Assembly (NCBI RefSeq): GCF_022829405.1 | Contig: NZ_JAKSXW010000115.1 | Coordinates: 1 to 64,000 of the forward strand | Direction of reading: 5' to 3' | From: Methylobacterium sp. J-076 | GTDB lineage: Bacteria; Pseudomonadota; Alphaproteobacteria; Rhizobiales; Beijerinckiaceae | Length of the DNA: 64,000 nt | Shown here: positions 48,540 through 56,308 of the stretch, in pieces | Layout of the letters: every line of letters begins with the position of its first letter | Position numbering within the stretch: the first letter of the stretch is position 1 | Program-made: the position numbers and the translations under genes | Notes under the pieces: generated by a model | Database searches by the model: none | The model's input: the letters and a program-made list of their open reading frames with translations, nothing else | What the model was told of the DNA's origin: nothing

Positions 48540-49528
48540 CAGACCCGCTCCCGGCCGAGCCGGTCGAGCACCTGCTTCAGCTCACGCTCGCGGCCCGCCT
48601 GGGCCTCCACCCAGTCGCGGATCATCTGCTGCTCCGCCCGCATGTGCTGGACGAGGCCCTGGATGCCCTCGGCGAGGTTGGTCATCGCCAGGGTCGTCGC
48701 GCGGCTGCTGCCGCCCTCGGCGATGACGGCGCTGAGGTGATCGACCGCTTCCTTCAGTTCCCGGGCGGATGCATCCGGCCGGGCGGGCGCCGCCATCGCC
48801 GCGACACCAGCGGGCTCGGCCACCACGCCGACCGCCATCAACCAATCCTGCACTTCGTTGTGGAAGCGGGCATGCGCCTGCCCCGCCTGCAACTCCAGGA
48901 AGCCGGTGATCAACGAGGAGGCCAGACCGAACAGGGAGGCCGAGAAGGCGAGGCCGATTCCCGCGAGCGGAACGGCGAGGCCGGATTTCAGCTCGTCGAA
49001 CATCACGCCGGCATCGCCGCCGCCGCGCATCCCCTTGATGACGCCCCCCACCGCGGACAGCGTGTCGATCAGGCCCCAGAACGTTCCGAGCAGGCCGAGC
49101 AGGATGAGGATGCCGGCGATGTAGCGCAGCATCTCCCGGCCCTCGTCGAGGCGGGCGGCGATGGTGTCGAGGAGCATCGCCGTCCCCGGCACCGCGTTGC
49201 CGCCGGTGCGCGCCGCGATGGCGTTGGAGAGTGGCTTGAGCAGGTCCGGCGGCCGGCGGGCCGTCTCCCCCGCCGCCGCGGCGTTGACGTAGGCCACCTC
49301 CCGCGAGAGCCGCAGCACCTGCCCGAAGGCGATGATCACCGCGATCAGCAGCACGCCGAGGATCAGCCCGTTCAGCCCCGGATTGGCGAGGAAGGCGGGC
49401 GTGATCTGCTTGAACAGGATGAAGGCGAGGAAGCCGACCAGGGCGAGGAAGATCACCATCCGCGCCAGATAGATTCCGGGTTTCGAGACCGGCCTCAACT
49501 CGGTATCGCGGGTATCGCGCACGGCCAT
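48539..49528 (-). CDS. MotA/TolQ/ExbB-type proton-channel protein
   Basis: 329 residues. Membrane helices lie at about 22-42 and 52-72, followed by a cytoplasmic part and then a pair around 138-160 and 185-215. The conserved region reads LLGLLGTFWGLIDTLSAVGGVI and LAVPLAGIGLAFSASLFGLASSLITGFLEL, which is the MotA_ExbB fold. The C-terminal tail is a charged helix (QDWVEAQAGRERELKQVLDRLG-type). It is the first gene of a two-gene unit with the OmpA-type protein. Such pairs couple proton flow to force on the envelope; the target is unknown here. ATG at 49528. Confidence 0.86.
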   Translation of the reverse strand: MAVRDTRDTELRPVSKPGIYLARMVIFLALVGFLAFILFKQITPAFLANPGLNGLILGVLLIAVIIAFGQVLRLSREVAYVNAAAAGETARRPPDLLKPLSNAIAARTGGNAVPGTAMLLDTIAARLDEGREMLRYIAGILILLGLLGTFWGLIDTLSAVGGVIKGMRGGGDAGVMFDELKSGLAVPLAGIGLAFSASLFGLASSLITGFLELQAGQAHARFHNEVQDWLMAVGVVAEPAGVAAMAAPARPDASARELKEAVDHLSAVIAEGGSSRATTLAMTNLAEGIQGLVQHMRAEQQMIRDWVEAQAGRERELKQVLDRLGRERV

Positions 49529-49657
49529 CGGTCGATCTTGCCCACGGAAACGGGATGCCGGCCGAGGGCCGGCCGGCTCGCCGGCACTCTGGCGGCATGC
49601 CTCTGTGCGATCAAGTCGCGCAAACGACCCAGGATTCCCCGCGACGGGGCGGCCCGG

Positions 49658-50308
49658 TCACCGCGCCACGTTCAGGCCGTAGCCCCGGAAGCGCCCGACG
49701 GTCTCGGCGATCTCCGAGTCCGGCAGGACCTGCGGCGTCCCCACCTGCAGGGCCACCGCGTATTGGTGGCAGAGGGTCTCCAGTTCCTGGGCGAGCCACA
49801 CCGCCCGCGTCAGGTCCGCTCCGGCGGCGATCATCCCGTGATTGGCCAGGAGGCAGCAGGACCGGCCCTCCAACGCGTCGAGGGCGAGGCGCGACAGGGC
49901 CTCGGTGCCGTAGGGCGCATAGGGGGCGCAGCGCACCGTCGGCCCCCCGAAGGCCGCGATCATGTAATGCACGGCGGGGATCTCGCGGCCGCAGATGGCG
50001 AAGCCGGTGCAGTAGACGGGATGGGCGTGCACCACGGCGCCGACCTCCGGCCGCGCCGCCAGGATGTCCCGGTGGAAGCGCCATTCCGAGGACGGCTTGG
50101 TGCCCGCCGGGAACGAGCCGTCGAGCCCCATCGGCACGATGCTCCCGGGCGTCAAATCCTGCACCGGCACGCCGGACGGCGTGATCAGGAGGCCGTCGCG
50201 GAAGCGGCACGAGACGTTGCCGGAGGTGCCCCGGTTCAGGCCCTGCGCATCGAGCTCCCGCGCGGCCGCGACCACGCCCTCCCGTGCCTGCCGCTCCTGT
50301 GCGTCCAT
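49658..50308 (-). CDS. Class II aldolase (L-fuculose-phosphate aldolase-like)
   Basis: 216 residues. The zinc site is complete: Glu75 (SSEWRFH), His94 and His96 (VVHAHPVYC) and His157 (LLANHGMIA), each two residues after the E. coli FucA positions. The N-terminal RGTSGNVSCR phosphate loop and TPSGVP are also typical. Substrates in the family include fuculose-1-phosphate and related sugar or tetronate phosphates, so the exact one is uncertain. The ATG at 50308 has AGGAGGCAC directly before it. It is divergent from a GntR-type regulator, with a palindromic site between them, suggesting local control. Confidence 0.87.
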   Translation of the reverse strand: MDAQERQAREGVVAAARELDAQGLNRGTSGNVSCRFRDGLLITPSGVPVQDLTPGSIVPMGLDGSFPAGTKPSSEWRFHRDILAARPEVGAVVHAHPVYCTGFAICGREIPAVHYMIAAFGGPTVRCAPYAPYGTEALSRLALDALEGRSCCLLANHGMIAAGADLTRAVWLAQELETLCHQYAVALQVGTPQVLPDSEIAETVGRFRGYGLNVAR

Positions 50309-50364
50309 TCCGTGCCTCCTTTGCCGGGCAGCGGTAGGCGCCCGGCCGGCCCCGGTAAAGGCCG

Positions 50365-50378
50365 TTTCGTATACAAAA
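50365..50378. promoter_or_regulatory. GTATAC-centred palindrome between aldolase and GntR genes
   Basis: TTTCGTATACAAAA is a 14-bp palindrome with a single mismatched pair. GTATAC cores are typical operators of FCD-type GntR regulators. It lies 57 bases upstream of the aldolase start and 146 bases upstream of the regulator start. Confidence 0.5.
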
Positions 50379-50523
50379 AACATGTCGCCGGCAGTGACTA
50401 TGCTGCCGTGTCGCCACAACCCATGAAACTTTGTCGATCCGCCTATTCCTGCCGCCGGGTTTCGTCTAGGCCGGCTCAGGTCTCGCGGAACACGGGACAT
50501 AAGCTTATTTGGTCGGACGAGGC

Positions 50524-51216
50524 ATGGCGAATCCAGAGCCGCTGAGCATCAAGCCGATCGTCGTGAGTTCGAGCCTTCGGACCCTCGCCTACGAGGCGCT
50601 GAAGACGGCGATCACCAACATGGACATCTACGGGCGTCCCGACGAGGTGCGGCTCGACGAGCGCAAGCTGTCGCAGGACCTCGGCGTCAGCCGCACGCCG
50701 GTGCGCGAGGCGCTGACGGTGTTGGAGCAGGAAGGCTTCGTCCGCTCCGAGGCCCGGCGCGGCGTCTTCGTCGTCCGCAAGAACAAGCGCGAGATCGTCG
50801 GGATGATCCACGCCTGGGCGGCGCTGGAAAGCATGGCCGCCCGCCTCGCATGCACCCGCGCCAGCGACGCGCAACTGCGGGAATTGAGCGAATCCTTCCC
50901 CGAATTCTTTTCCGGGACGCAGGCGTCGCAGATCGACGAATATTCCGGTGCCAATATCCGCTTCCATCAGACGATCATCAGGCTCGGCCATTGCGAGGCC
51001 ATCGCCGAGCTGACTGGAAACCTGCTGGTGCATGTGCGGGCGATCCGGAACGCGGCCCTGCGCCACGCCGACCGGGCGGAATCCTCGATGCGCGAGCATG
51101 TCGCGATCATCGCCGCCCTGCAGGCGCGCGACGCCGACCTCGCCGAGCGCCTCGTGCGCGACCACGGCCTCGGCCTCGCCCACCACGTCGATCTCTACGG
51201 CGACCACCTCGATTGA
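50524..51216 (+). CDS. GntR/FCD-family transcriptional regulator
   Basis: 230 residues. The N-terminal winged helix-turn-helix (about 15-85) contains RKLSQDLGVSRTPVREALTVLEQEGFV, the GntR signature. The C-terminal FCD domain (about 95-215) is all-helical with metal-binding positions in ANIRFHQTIIRLG and MREHVAIIAALQARDADLA. Such proteins sense sugar acids or organic acids. The ATG at 50524 has GACGAGG just upstream; a TTG at 50509 is an alternative start. It is divergent from the class II aldolase and probably regulates it. Confidence 0.88.
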   Translation: MANPEPLSIKPIVVSSSLRTLAYEALKTAITNMDIYGRPDEVRLDERKLSQDLGVSRTPVREALTVLEQEGFVRSEARRGVFVVRKNKREIVGMIHAWAALESMAARLACTRASDAQLRELSESFPEFFSGTQASQIDEYSGANIRFHQTIIRLGHCEAIAELTGNLLVHVRAIRNAALRHADRAESSMREHVAIIAALQARDADLAERLVRDHGLGLAHHVDLYGDHLD

Positions 51217-51522
51217 GCCGGACTCCCGGGCTTCCGGCCGATCCCGGCACAGAAGCCTACCTCAGATTGAAATACTGTCTCGCGGTTGCCGCGGCCTCCG
51301 GTTCATCGAAAGAATAGAGCAACCGTCCCGCGGGAAATGGCGGTACAGTCTCCGGCGCGCGGCCACGCTCGGCGTTCTCCCGATGGGTGGCCCCCCGTAA
51401 GATATCGCCGTCTAGCGTGGAGGGCGGGGCGGCGGTGTGTGTCTTCGTTTCAGGCGCCGGCCTGACATACTTGTACGTTGCATGCTCACATATGGAATGG
51501 TTAACCTTCCGGGGAGGCGACC

Positions 51523-51539
51523 ATGCTAACCGTTAGCAT
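51523..51539. promoter_or_regulatory. Perfect 17-bp palindrome
   Basis: ATGCTAAC-C-GTTAGCAT (8-bp arms around one base) begins at the ATG of the leader frame and ends 33 bases before the HD-GYP start. It could be an operator covering the ribosome site or an RNA element. Confidence 0.55.
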
Positions 51540-51552
51540 CCGGCGACCTTGA
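51523..51552 (+). CDS. Nine-codon leader peptide candidate
   Basis: ATG at 51523 is preceded by GGGGAGG with 5-base spacing, the best ribosome site in this area. The frame MLTVSIRRP ends in TGA at 51550-51552, 20 bases before the GTG start of the HD-GYP gene, which itself has a weak site (CGAG). The layout suggests translational control of the downstream gene, but no experiment is implied. It might simply be a chance start. Confidence 0.35.
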   Translation: MLTVSIRRP

Positions 51553-51571
51553 GCTGACTAACGAGATTCGC

Positions 51572-52651
51572 GTGTCCTCGTCGTCGGATCGCACGCCTCC
51601 CCTCCAGAGTGATGCGTTCGTCCTGCTGGTGTCCGACCGGCCCTCCGAATGTGCAGCGCTCGGCAGAGCGATTGCTTTCGTCATCCATTGCCGGTCCCTC
51701 GGGCCCGGCGATGCACCGGGGCCCGGACGCCCGGTCTTCGCGATCCTCGATCTGGCGCCGTCCAGGCTCCAGGCCTGGGTCCGGCAACTGGACGCGCGCA
51801 GTCCGCCCGTGCCCCGCCTCGTCCTCGCCCGCGGCGAGGCGGGCCGACCGGACGCCCACGCCGTCGTCATGCCGACGAGCGCCTCGCGCAAGGCCATCCT
51901 CTCGAAGGCCTTCGCGATGATCGAGGCGGCCACCTGCTCGGCCGTGGAGCGGACGCGCCGGCTCCGGGAGCGCGCCCAGGCGGCCAAGGGCATCGTCAGC
52001 GAATTGTTCGACAGCGCGGCCCTCGGCGGGACGCTCACGCGGTCGGAGCTGGACCGGGGCACGGAGATCGTCCTCGCCGCGGTGACGGAGGTGGGCATCT
52101 CGAACTGGCTCGCCGAGCTGTGGCGGCACGATGCCGGCGTCTACGAGCACACGCTCAGCGTGTCGGGATGCTGCGCAGCCTTCGGCGGACGCATCGGCCT
52201 CAGCCGCGTCGACCTCGCCCGGCTGGCCCGGGCGGGCCTCCTCCACGACCTCGGGAAGGCCCGCATCCCCCGGGAGATCCTCGACAAGCCCGGCCGCCTC
52301 GACGCCAACGAGGCGAAGTTGATGCGCCGCCACCCCGAACTCGGCGCCACGCTGCTCACCGCCCAGGGCGGCTTCGACCCCGAGGTGATCGACGTCGTCC
52401 GCCACCACCACGAGCGCCTCGACGGCACCGGCTACCCCGACCGCCTGAAGGGGCGGGAGATCGCCGACCTCGTCCGCATCGTCTCCATCTGCGACGTCTT
52501 CTCGGCGCTCACCGAGCGGCGCGCGTACCGGGAGCCCGCCAAGCCCGCGGAGGCCCTGGCGATCATGGTCCAGACGGCGGGGCATCTCGATCAGGATCTG
52601 CTCAGTGCCTTCGCCCCGGCAATGCTCGGTTGCGAACCGTTCGTGCTCTGA
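51572..52651 (+). CDS. HD-GYP domain cyclic di-GMP phosphodiesterase-like protein
   Basis: 359 residues. HD-GYP enzymes hydrolyse cyclic di-GMP. The C-terminal domain (about 185-345) has EHTLSVSG with His193, LLHDLGK (His225, Asp226), RRHPELGA (His254), RHHHERLDGTGYPD (His279, His280, GYP) and ICDVFSALTERRAY, all needed metal and catalytic groups. Residues about 14-120 look like a degenerate receiver domain lacking the clear phospho-acceptor context. Start is GTG at 51572; an in-frame TAA lies upstream. No diguanylate cyclase is in the window. Confidence 0.88.
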   Translation: MSSSSDRTPPLQSDAFVLLVSDRPSECAALGRAIAFVIHCRSLGPGDAPGPGRPVFAILDLAPSRLQAWVRQLDARSPPVPRLVLARGEAGRPDAHAVVMPTSASRKAILSKAFAMIEAATCSAVERTRRLRERAQAAKGIVSELFDSAALGGTLTRSELDRGTEIVLAAVTEVGISNWLAELWRHDAGVYEHTLSVSGCCAAFGGRIGLSRVDLARLARAGLLHDLGKARIPREILDKPGRLDANEAKLMRRHPELGATLLTAQGGFDPEVIDVVRHHHERLDGTGYPDRLKGREIADLVRIVSICDVFSALTERRAYREPAKPAEALAIMVQTAGHLDQDLLSAFAPAMLGCEPFVL

Positions 52652-52768
52652 GGCCGTGGCGTTCCGGCCACGGGGCGCGGCTTCCGGCCCCGGAGGCCCC
52701 CGGCCGCCGCGCTTTCGCCGCAAGGGGCCGGGAGGGACGCGCATCCCGTTTGCTCAGCAGCCGAACCC

Positions 52769-53263
52769 GTGAAGCCGATCCGCCTCCTCACCCTCGCCGT
52801 CGCCCTGCTCCCCCTCGCCGGCTGCGGCAGCCTGCCGTTCTCGAACGAGACGGAGGCCCAGTTCCCGACGCAGACCACCATCCTCGATGAGGTCGCCGCC
52901 GCCGCCGCGATCTCGGCCTACCGCGTGCAGCACGGGCTGAGCCCCGTCGTCGTCGATCCGGGGCTCGTGAAGGCCGCCGCGTTCCAGGCCGGCAACAACG
53001 CCCGGCGCGGGCAGCTCAGCCACGATGTCGGCGGCAGCTTCACCTCGCGGATGAGCGCCGCCGGCCTGTCGCGGTCCTACGCCGCCGAGAACCTGAGCGC
53101 GGGCTCGGAGACCTTCGATCAGGTGCTCGCCCGCTGGAAGAACTCGCCCGAGCACAACCGGAACATGCTGATCCCGCAGATCCGCCGGGTCGGCATCGCC
53201 CGGGTGGACGCCCCCGGCACGCGCTACAAGCGGTTCTGGGCTTTGGTGATGGCGGGCGCCTGA
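52769..53263 (+). CDS. CAP/SCP-domain lipoprotein
   Basis: 164 residues. A lipobox LAGC (Cys19) after a hydrophobic signal predicts a lipoprotein. The CAP domain follows (about 45-164): ISAYRVQHGLSPVVVDPGLVKAA, GQLSHDVGG with the conserved His, YAAENLSAG with the conserved Glu, and WKNSPEHNRNMLIPQIRRVGIA. Bacterial CAP proteins are extracytoplasmic and largely uncharacterised. Start is GTG at 52769 without an obvious ribosome site. It converges on the beta-helix gene 7 bases downstream. Confidence 0.87.
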   Translation: MKPIRLLTLAVALLPLAGCGSLPFSNETEAQFPTQTTILDEVAAAAAISAYRVQHGLSPVVVDPGLVKAAAFQAGNNARRGQLSHDVGGSFTSRMSAAGLSRSYAAENLSAGSETFDQVLARWKNSPEHNRNMLIPQIRRVGIARVDAPGTRYKRFWALVMAGA

Positions 53264-53270
53264 GCGGCCG

Positions 53271-54227
53271 TCACTCGGTGCGGTTCGGCTCCACGACGTT
53301 GCCGGTGCCGTTGTCCCGGTTGTCGATGCTGCTCCCGAACGGGTAGCCGGAATCGGCCCAGCAATGGATGTCCCAGCCGTTGCGGGAGTTCACGACGACC
53401 GGCGCGGTGAACAGACCCGCGCCGCGGAAGGTGTTGCCGGTCACGACGTTGTCCGATGGGGTCTGGTGGCGCACCGTGCCCCCCTCCCCGCAGTTCCGGT
53501 AGAGGCGCACCCCACCCTCGCCGTGCAGCGCGAAGTCGTTGCCGGTGATCCGGTTGCGGGCCGAGCCGTCGATGGCCACGACCTCCCGGCCGGTGCGGAT
53601 GTCGAAGCTGTTATCGGCGATGACGGCGTCCGCGCTCTCGGCATCGAGATAGACGGCGGTGGCCGACGACGTGCCCCCGATGCGCGAACCGCGCAGGGTG
53701 AAACCCGTCACCCCCGGGCCGAGATAGACCGGGATGCGGCCGAAGGCGGTGATGGCCGCGTCGAGGATGCTCACCCGGGCGGGGGCGGCGGCCTGGGCGC
53801 GCTCGGTATGGCCGAGGCTGTGGGACGATTCCCGCACCGCAGGACCCTGGCCGTTCATCCCCATCCCCCAGACGCGGACGTGACCGAGGATCGCGCAGCC
53901 ACGGATCGTCACGTCCGTGGGGCGGTCCCAGCGGGACGAACCCGGCGCGGGCGGGCGGGCGCGCACCTCCACCGCGAAATCGAGGAGGCCGGTGCCCGCC
54001 TCCCCCGGCCCGATGGTGCCGCCGTCGCAGGTGACGGTCACGCCGGAGGCCGCCGCGCCTTCGAGGAGGAGGCGCCGGGTGACGCGCTCGCCCCGGCCGA
54101 GGTGCAGGCTGCAGGTGAGGGCCGCCGCCTCGTCCCCCGGCCGGGGGGGCGCCAGGATGCGGGCGCGGGCGGCGGCATCGCAATCCGGCGCGGGGCGGAC
54201 GATGGCGGGGGGCGGGACCGAGTCCAT
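53271..54227 (-). CDS. Right-handed parallel beta-helix repeat protein
   Basis: 318 residues. Repeated short strands rich in Gly, Asn and Val (GVTVTCDGGTIG, GVTGFTLRGSRIGG, ADAVIADNSFDI, RNRITGNDFALHGEGGVRLYRN, DNVVTGNTFRGAGLF) are the pattern of NosD/pectate-lyase-like beta-helices. No catalytic motif is obvious and no signal peptide is seen from the ATG at 54227. Four Cys residues are scattered. It lies 13 bases downstream of recJ on the same strand, so they may be co-transcribed, though a shared function is not apparent. Confidence 0.75.
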   Translation of the reverse strand: MDSVPPPAIVRPAPDCDAAARARILAPPRPGDEAAALTCSLHLGRGERVTRRLLLEGAAASGVTVTCDGGTIGPGEAGTGLLDFAVEVRARPPAPGSSRWDRPTDVTIRGCAILGHVRVWGMGMNGQGPAVRESSHSLGHTERAQAAAPARVSILDAAITAFGRIPVYLGPGVTGFTLRGSRIGGTSSATAVYLDAESADAVIADNSFDIRTGREVVAIDGSARNRITGNDFALHGEGGVRLYRNCGEGGTVRHQTPSDNVVTGNTFRGAGLFTAPVVVNSRNGWDIHCWADSGYPFGSSIDNRDNGTGNVVEPNRTE

Positions 54228-54240
54228 CACCGGGCGGCTC

Positions 54241-56055
54241 TCACTCCGCGGGGGCCAAATCCACGATCCGGACCTGCGCCCGGTCGGCACCGCGCCACTG
54301 GTCGCGGGAGAGCGTCCCGGCCACGTGGACCTCCCGGCCGATCCCGTCGAGGATCGCCCGCCCCAGGGGCCTCTCGGCCGCCCGGAAGCAGATGGCGCCG
54401 ACCGCCTGCCCGTCGCGGCTGCGCAGGCGCGCCCGCACATGGCCGGAGCCGACGATGCCGGCATCGACGATCCGGTGCCGGGCGAGGGCGAAGACGGGCT
54501 CCGGTGCGCCCTGGCCGAAGGGCCCGGCCCGCTGGAGCAGCCGCACCGTCTCGGCCGTGGCGCCGCCGGCGCTGAGGGTGCCGTCGATCAGCAGCGCGTC
54601 CACGGCACGGGCCTCGGCGACCGCGGCCCCGAGGTCCTGCGCGAGATGGCCGCCGAACGCCGCGATCGCGGCGCCGTCGAGGGTGACGCCCGCCGCCATG
54701 GCGTGGCCGCCCCCCTTGCGGGCGAGCCCCGCCTCGACGCAGGCCCGCACCGCCCGGCCGAGATCGACCCCGGGTACGGACCGGCCCGAGCCCGTGGCGC
54801 TGCCGTCCGGCCGGATGGCGAAGGCGAAGGCCGGGCGGCCGAACCGCTCCTTCAGGCGCGCGGCGACGAGCCCGACGATGCCGGGGTGCCAGTCGCGGTT
54901 GCCGATGACGAGGACCGGCAGGGCCGGCTCCTCGGTGAGGGCCTTGTCCATTTCGGCCTCCGCCTCCGCGACGGCCTGGGCCTCGATGGCCTGACGCTCC
55001 CGGTTCAGCCGGTCGAGGTCGGCGGCGATGCGCGCGGCCTCCACCGGATCGCGGGTCGAGAGCAGGCGGGCGCCGAGGCCGGCATCGCCGATCCGCCCCC
55101 CGGCATTGATCCGCGGGCCGAGCACGAAGCCGAGATGCCATGCCTCCGGCGGCTCGGAGAGGGAGGAGGCGTCGAGCAGGGCGGCGAGGCCGGTCCGCCC
55201 CCGGTGCCGCATCACTGACAGGCCCTGCACCACGAAGGCGCGGTTGAGGTCGCGCAGGGGCACCACGTCGGCCACGGTGGCCAGGGCGACGAGGTCGAGG
55301 GCGTCGGTGAGGCGCGGCTCGGGCCGCTCCGGCCCGAAATAGCCCTCGATGCGCAGGGCCCGGTTCAGGGCCACGAGGGTGAGGAAGACGATTCCCGCCG
55401 CGCAGAGATGCCCGAGGCCCGACAGGTCGTCCTGCCGGTTCGGGTTCACCACCGCATGGACCTGCGGCAAGATCTCCGAGGCGGCGTGATGGTCGAGGAC
55501 GATCACGTCGAGGCCGTTCCGCGCCGCCTGCTCCAGGGGGCCGTGGCCGCTGGTGCCGCAATCCACGCAGACGAGCACGCTCGCCCCCTCCGCCGCCAGC
55601 GCCGCGATGGCGCCCTCGTTCGGGCCGTAGCCCTCGGCGATCCGGTCGGGGATGTGGACGCGCACCGTGAGCCCGAGGCCGCGGAGATATTCCGCGAGCA
55701 TGGCGGCGCTCGCGGCGCCGTCCACGTCGTAATCGCCGAACACCGCCACGGTCTCGCCGTCGCGGACGGCGCGGACGAGGCGGCGCATCGCCAGCTGCAT
55801 GTCGAGTAGGCTGTCGGGGTCGGGCATCAGGTCCCGCAGGCGGGGCGCCAGGAACGCCTCCGCCGCATCGGGGCGCACCCCGCGCCCGGCGAGGACCCGG
55901 GCCAGCAGTTCCGGCAGGGCATGCGCCTGCACCATGCGGGCGATGGCGAGGTCCTTCTCCAGGCCCGTGCAGCGGGCGGCCCAGCGGCGCCCGGTGACGG
56001 AGGCCTCGACGCCGAGAAGGGAGGCGGGTTCGATCAGGGCTGAGGCGGCAGACAC
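54241..56055 (-). CDS. recJ: Single-stranded-DNA-specific exonuclease RecJ
   Basis: 604 residues. RecJ degrades single-stranded DNA 5'-3' in recombination and repair. The DHH core motifs are present: VAVFGDYDVDGAASAAML, VCVDCGTSGHGPLE, IVLDHHAASE (the DHH triad) and GHLCAAGIVFLTL. The DHHA1 domain follows (IGNRDWHPGIVGLVAARLKERFGRPAF and GGGHAMAAGVTL), then the C-terminal OB fold. The length is normal. ATG at 56055. It is upstream of and close to the beta-helix gene. Confidence 0.95.
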   Translation of the reverse strand: MSAASALIEPASLLGVEASVTGRRWAARCTGLEKDLAIARMVQAHALPELLARVLAGRGVRPDAAEAFLAPRLRDLMPDPDSLLDMQLAMRRLVRAVRDGETVAVFGDYDVDGAASAAMLAEYLRGLGLTVRVHIPDRIAEGYGPNEGAIAALAAEGASVLVCVDCGTSGHGPLEQAARNGLDVIVLDHHAASEILPQVHAVVNPNRQDDLSGLGHLCAAGIVFLTLVALNRALRIEGYFGPERPEPRLTDALDLVALATVADVVPLRDLNRAFVVQGLSVMRHRGRTGLAALLDASSLSEPPEAWHLGFVLGPRINAGGRIGDAGLGARLLSTRDPVEAARIAADLDRLNRERQAIEAQAVAEAEAEMDKALTEEPALPVLVIGNRDWHPGIVGLVAARLKERFGRPAFAFAIRPDGSATGSGRSVPGVDLGRAVRACVEAGLARKGGGHAMAAGVTLDGAAIAAFGGHLAQDLGAAVAEARAVDALLIDGTLSAGGATAETVRLLQRAGPFGQGAPEPVFALARHRIVDAGIVGSGHVRARLRSRDGQAVGAICFRAAERPLGRAILDGIGREVHVAGTLSRDQWRGADRAQVRIVDLAPAE

Positions 56056-56201
56056 GGGCGCATCCTACACCGCCAGCCGGGGCAATGCTGTGGCATCGCC
56101 GCATGGCGGGGAAAAAGGGCGGAGATCCAGTATCGGCGACGGCTGCATGCCGGGGGGTGAGCGGCGTCCGTGCGGAACGCATCGTTCCGGCTCGACCCCC
56201 A

Positions 56202-56220
56202 CTCCCCGTCCTGCGGGGAG
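56202..56220. repeat. Short GC hairpin of the CTCCCC/GGGGAG type
   Basis: CTCCCCG and CGGGGAG arms enclose TCCTG. A second small hairpin (GGAAC-GCATC-GTTCC, 56174-56188) is adjacent. It resembles the element at 32768-32786, suggesting a dispersed palindrome. Confidence 0.45.
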
Positions 56221-56243
56221 GGAAGGTGGGACCTGTTCCCAAA

Positions 56244-56275
56244 GAAAAAGGCGGAGGGCCCGAAGCCCCCCGCCC
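56244..56275 (-). terminator. Terminator of the pnt operon
   Basis: On the minus strand GGCGGGGGGC - TTCG - GGCCCTCCGCC (nearly perfect stem, 56250-56274) is followed by TTTTTC. It lies 34 bases after the pntB stop. Confidence 0.85.
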
Positions 56276-56308
56276 TCACCGCGAGACGTCCTCGCGAAGC
56301 CGCTGCGA

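Larger units (their letters stand above)
51217..51571. other. 355-bp region upstream of the HD-GYP gene
   Basis: There is no full-length gene. The last 100 bases are AT-rich with GCATGC, CATATG and GTTAAC palindromes, and contain the 17-bp palindrome and short leader frame listed separately. The first 200 bases show nothing I can name. Confidence 0.45.

Noticed and set aside
47526..49528. MotA-like plus OmpA-like gene pair read as ZorAB of a Zorya phage-defence system
   Set aside because: No ZorC, ZorD or ZorE gene adjoins; the next genes are an aldolase and its regulator. The pair looks like the chromosomal Rhizobiales type.
56100..56300. Small gene between recJ and pntB
   Set aside because: Only hairpins and a terminator are visible; possible frames are short and lack start signals.
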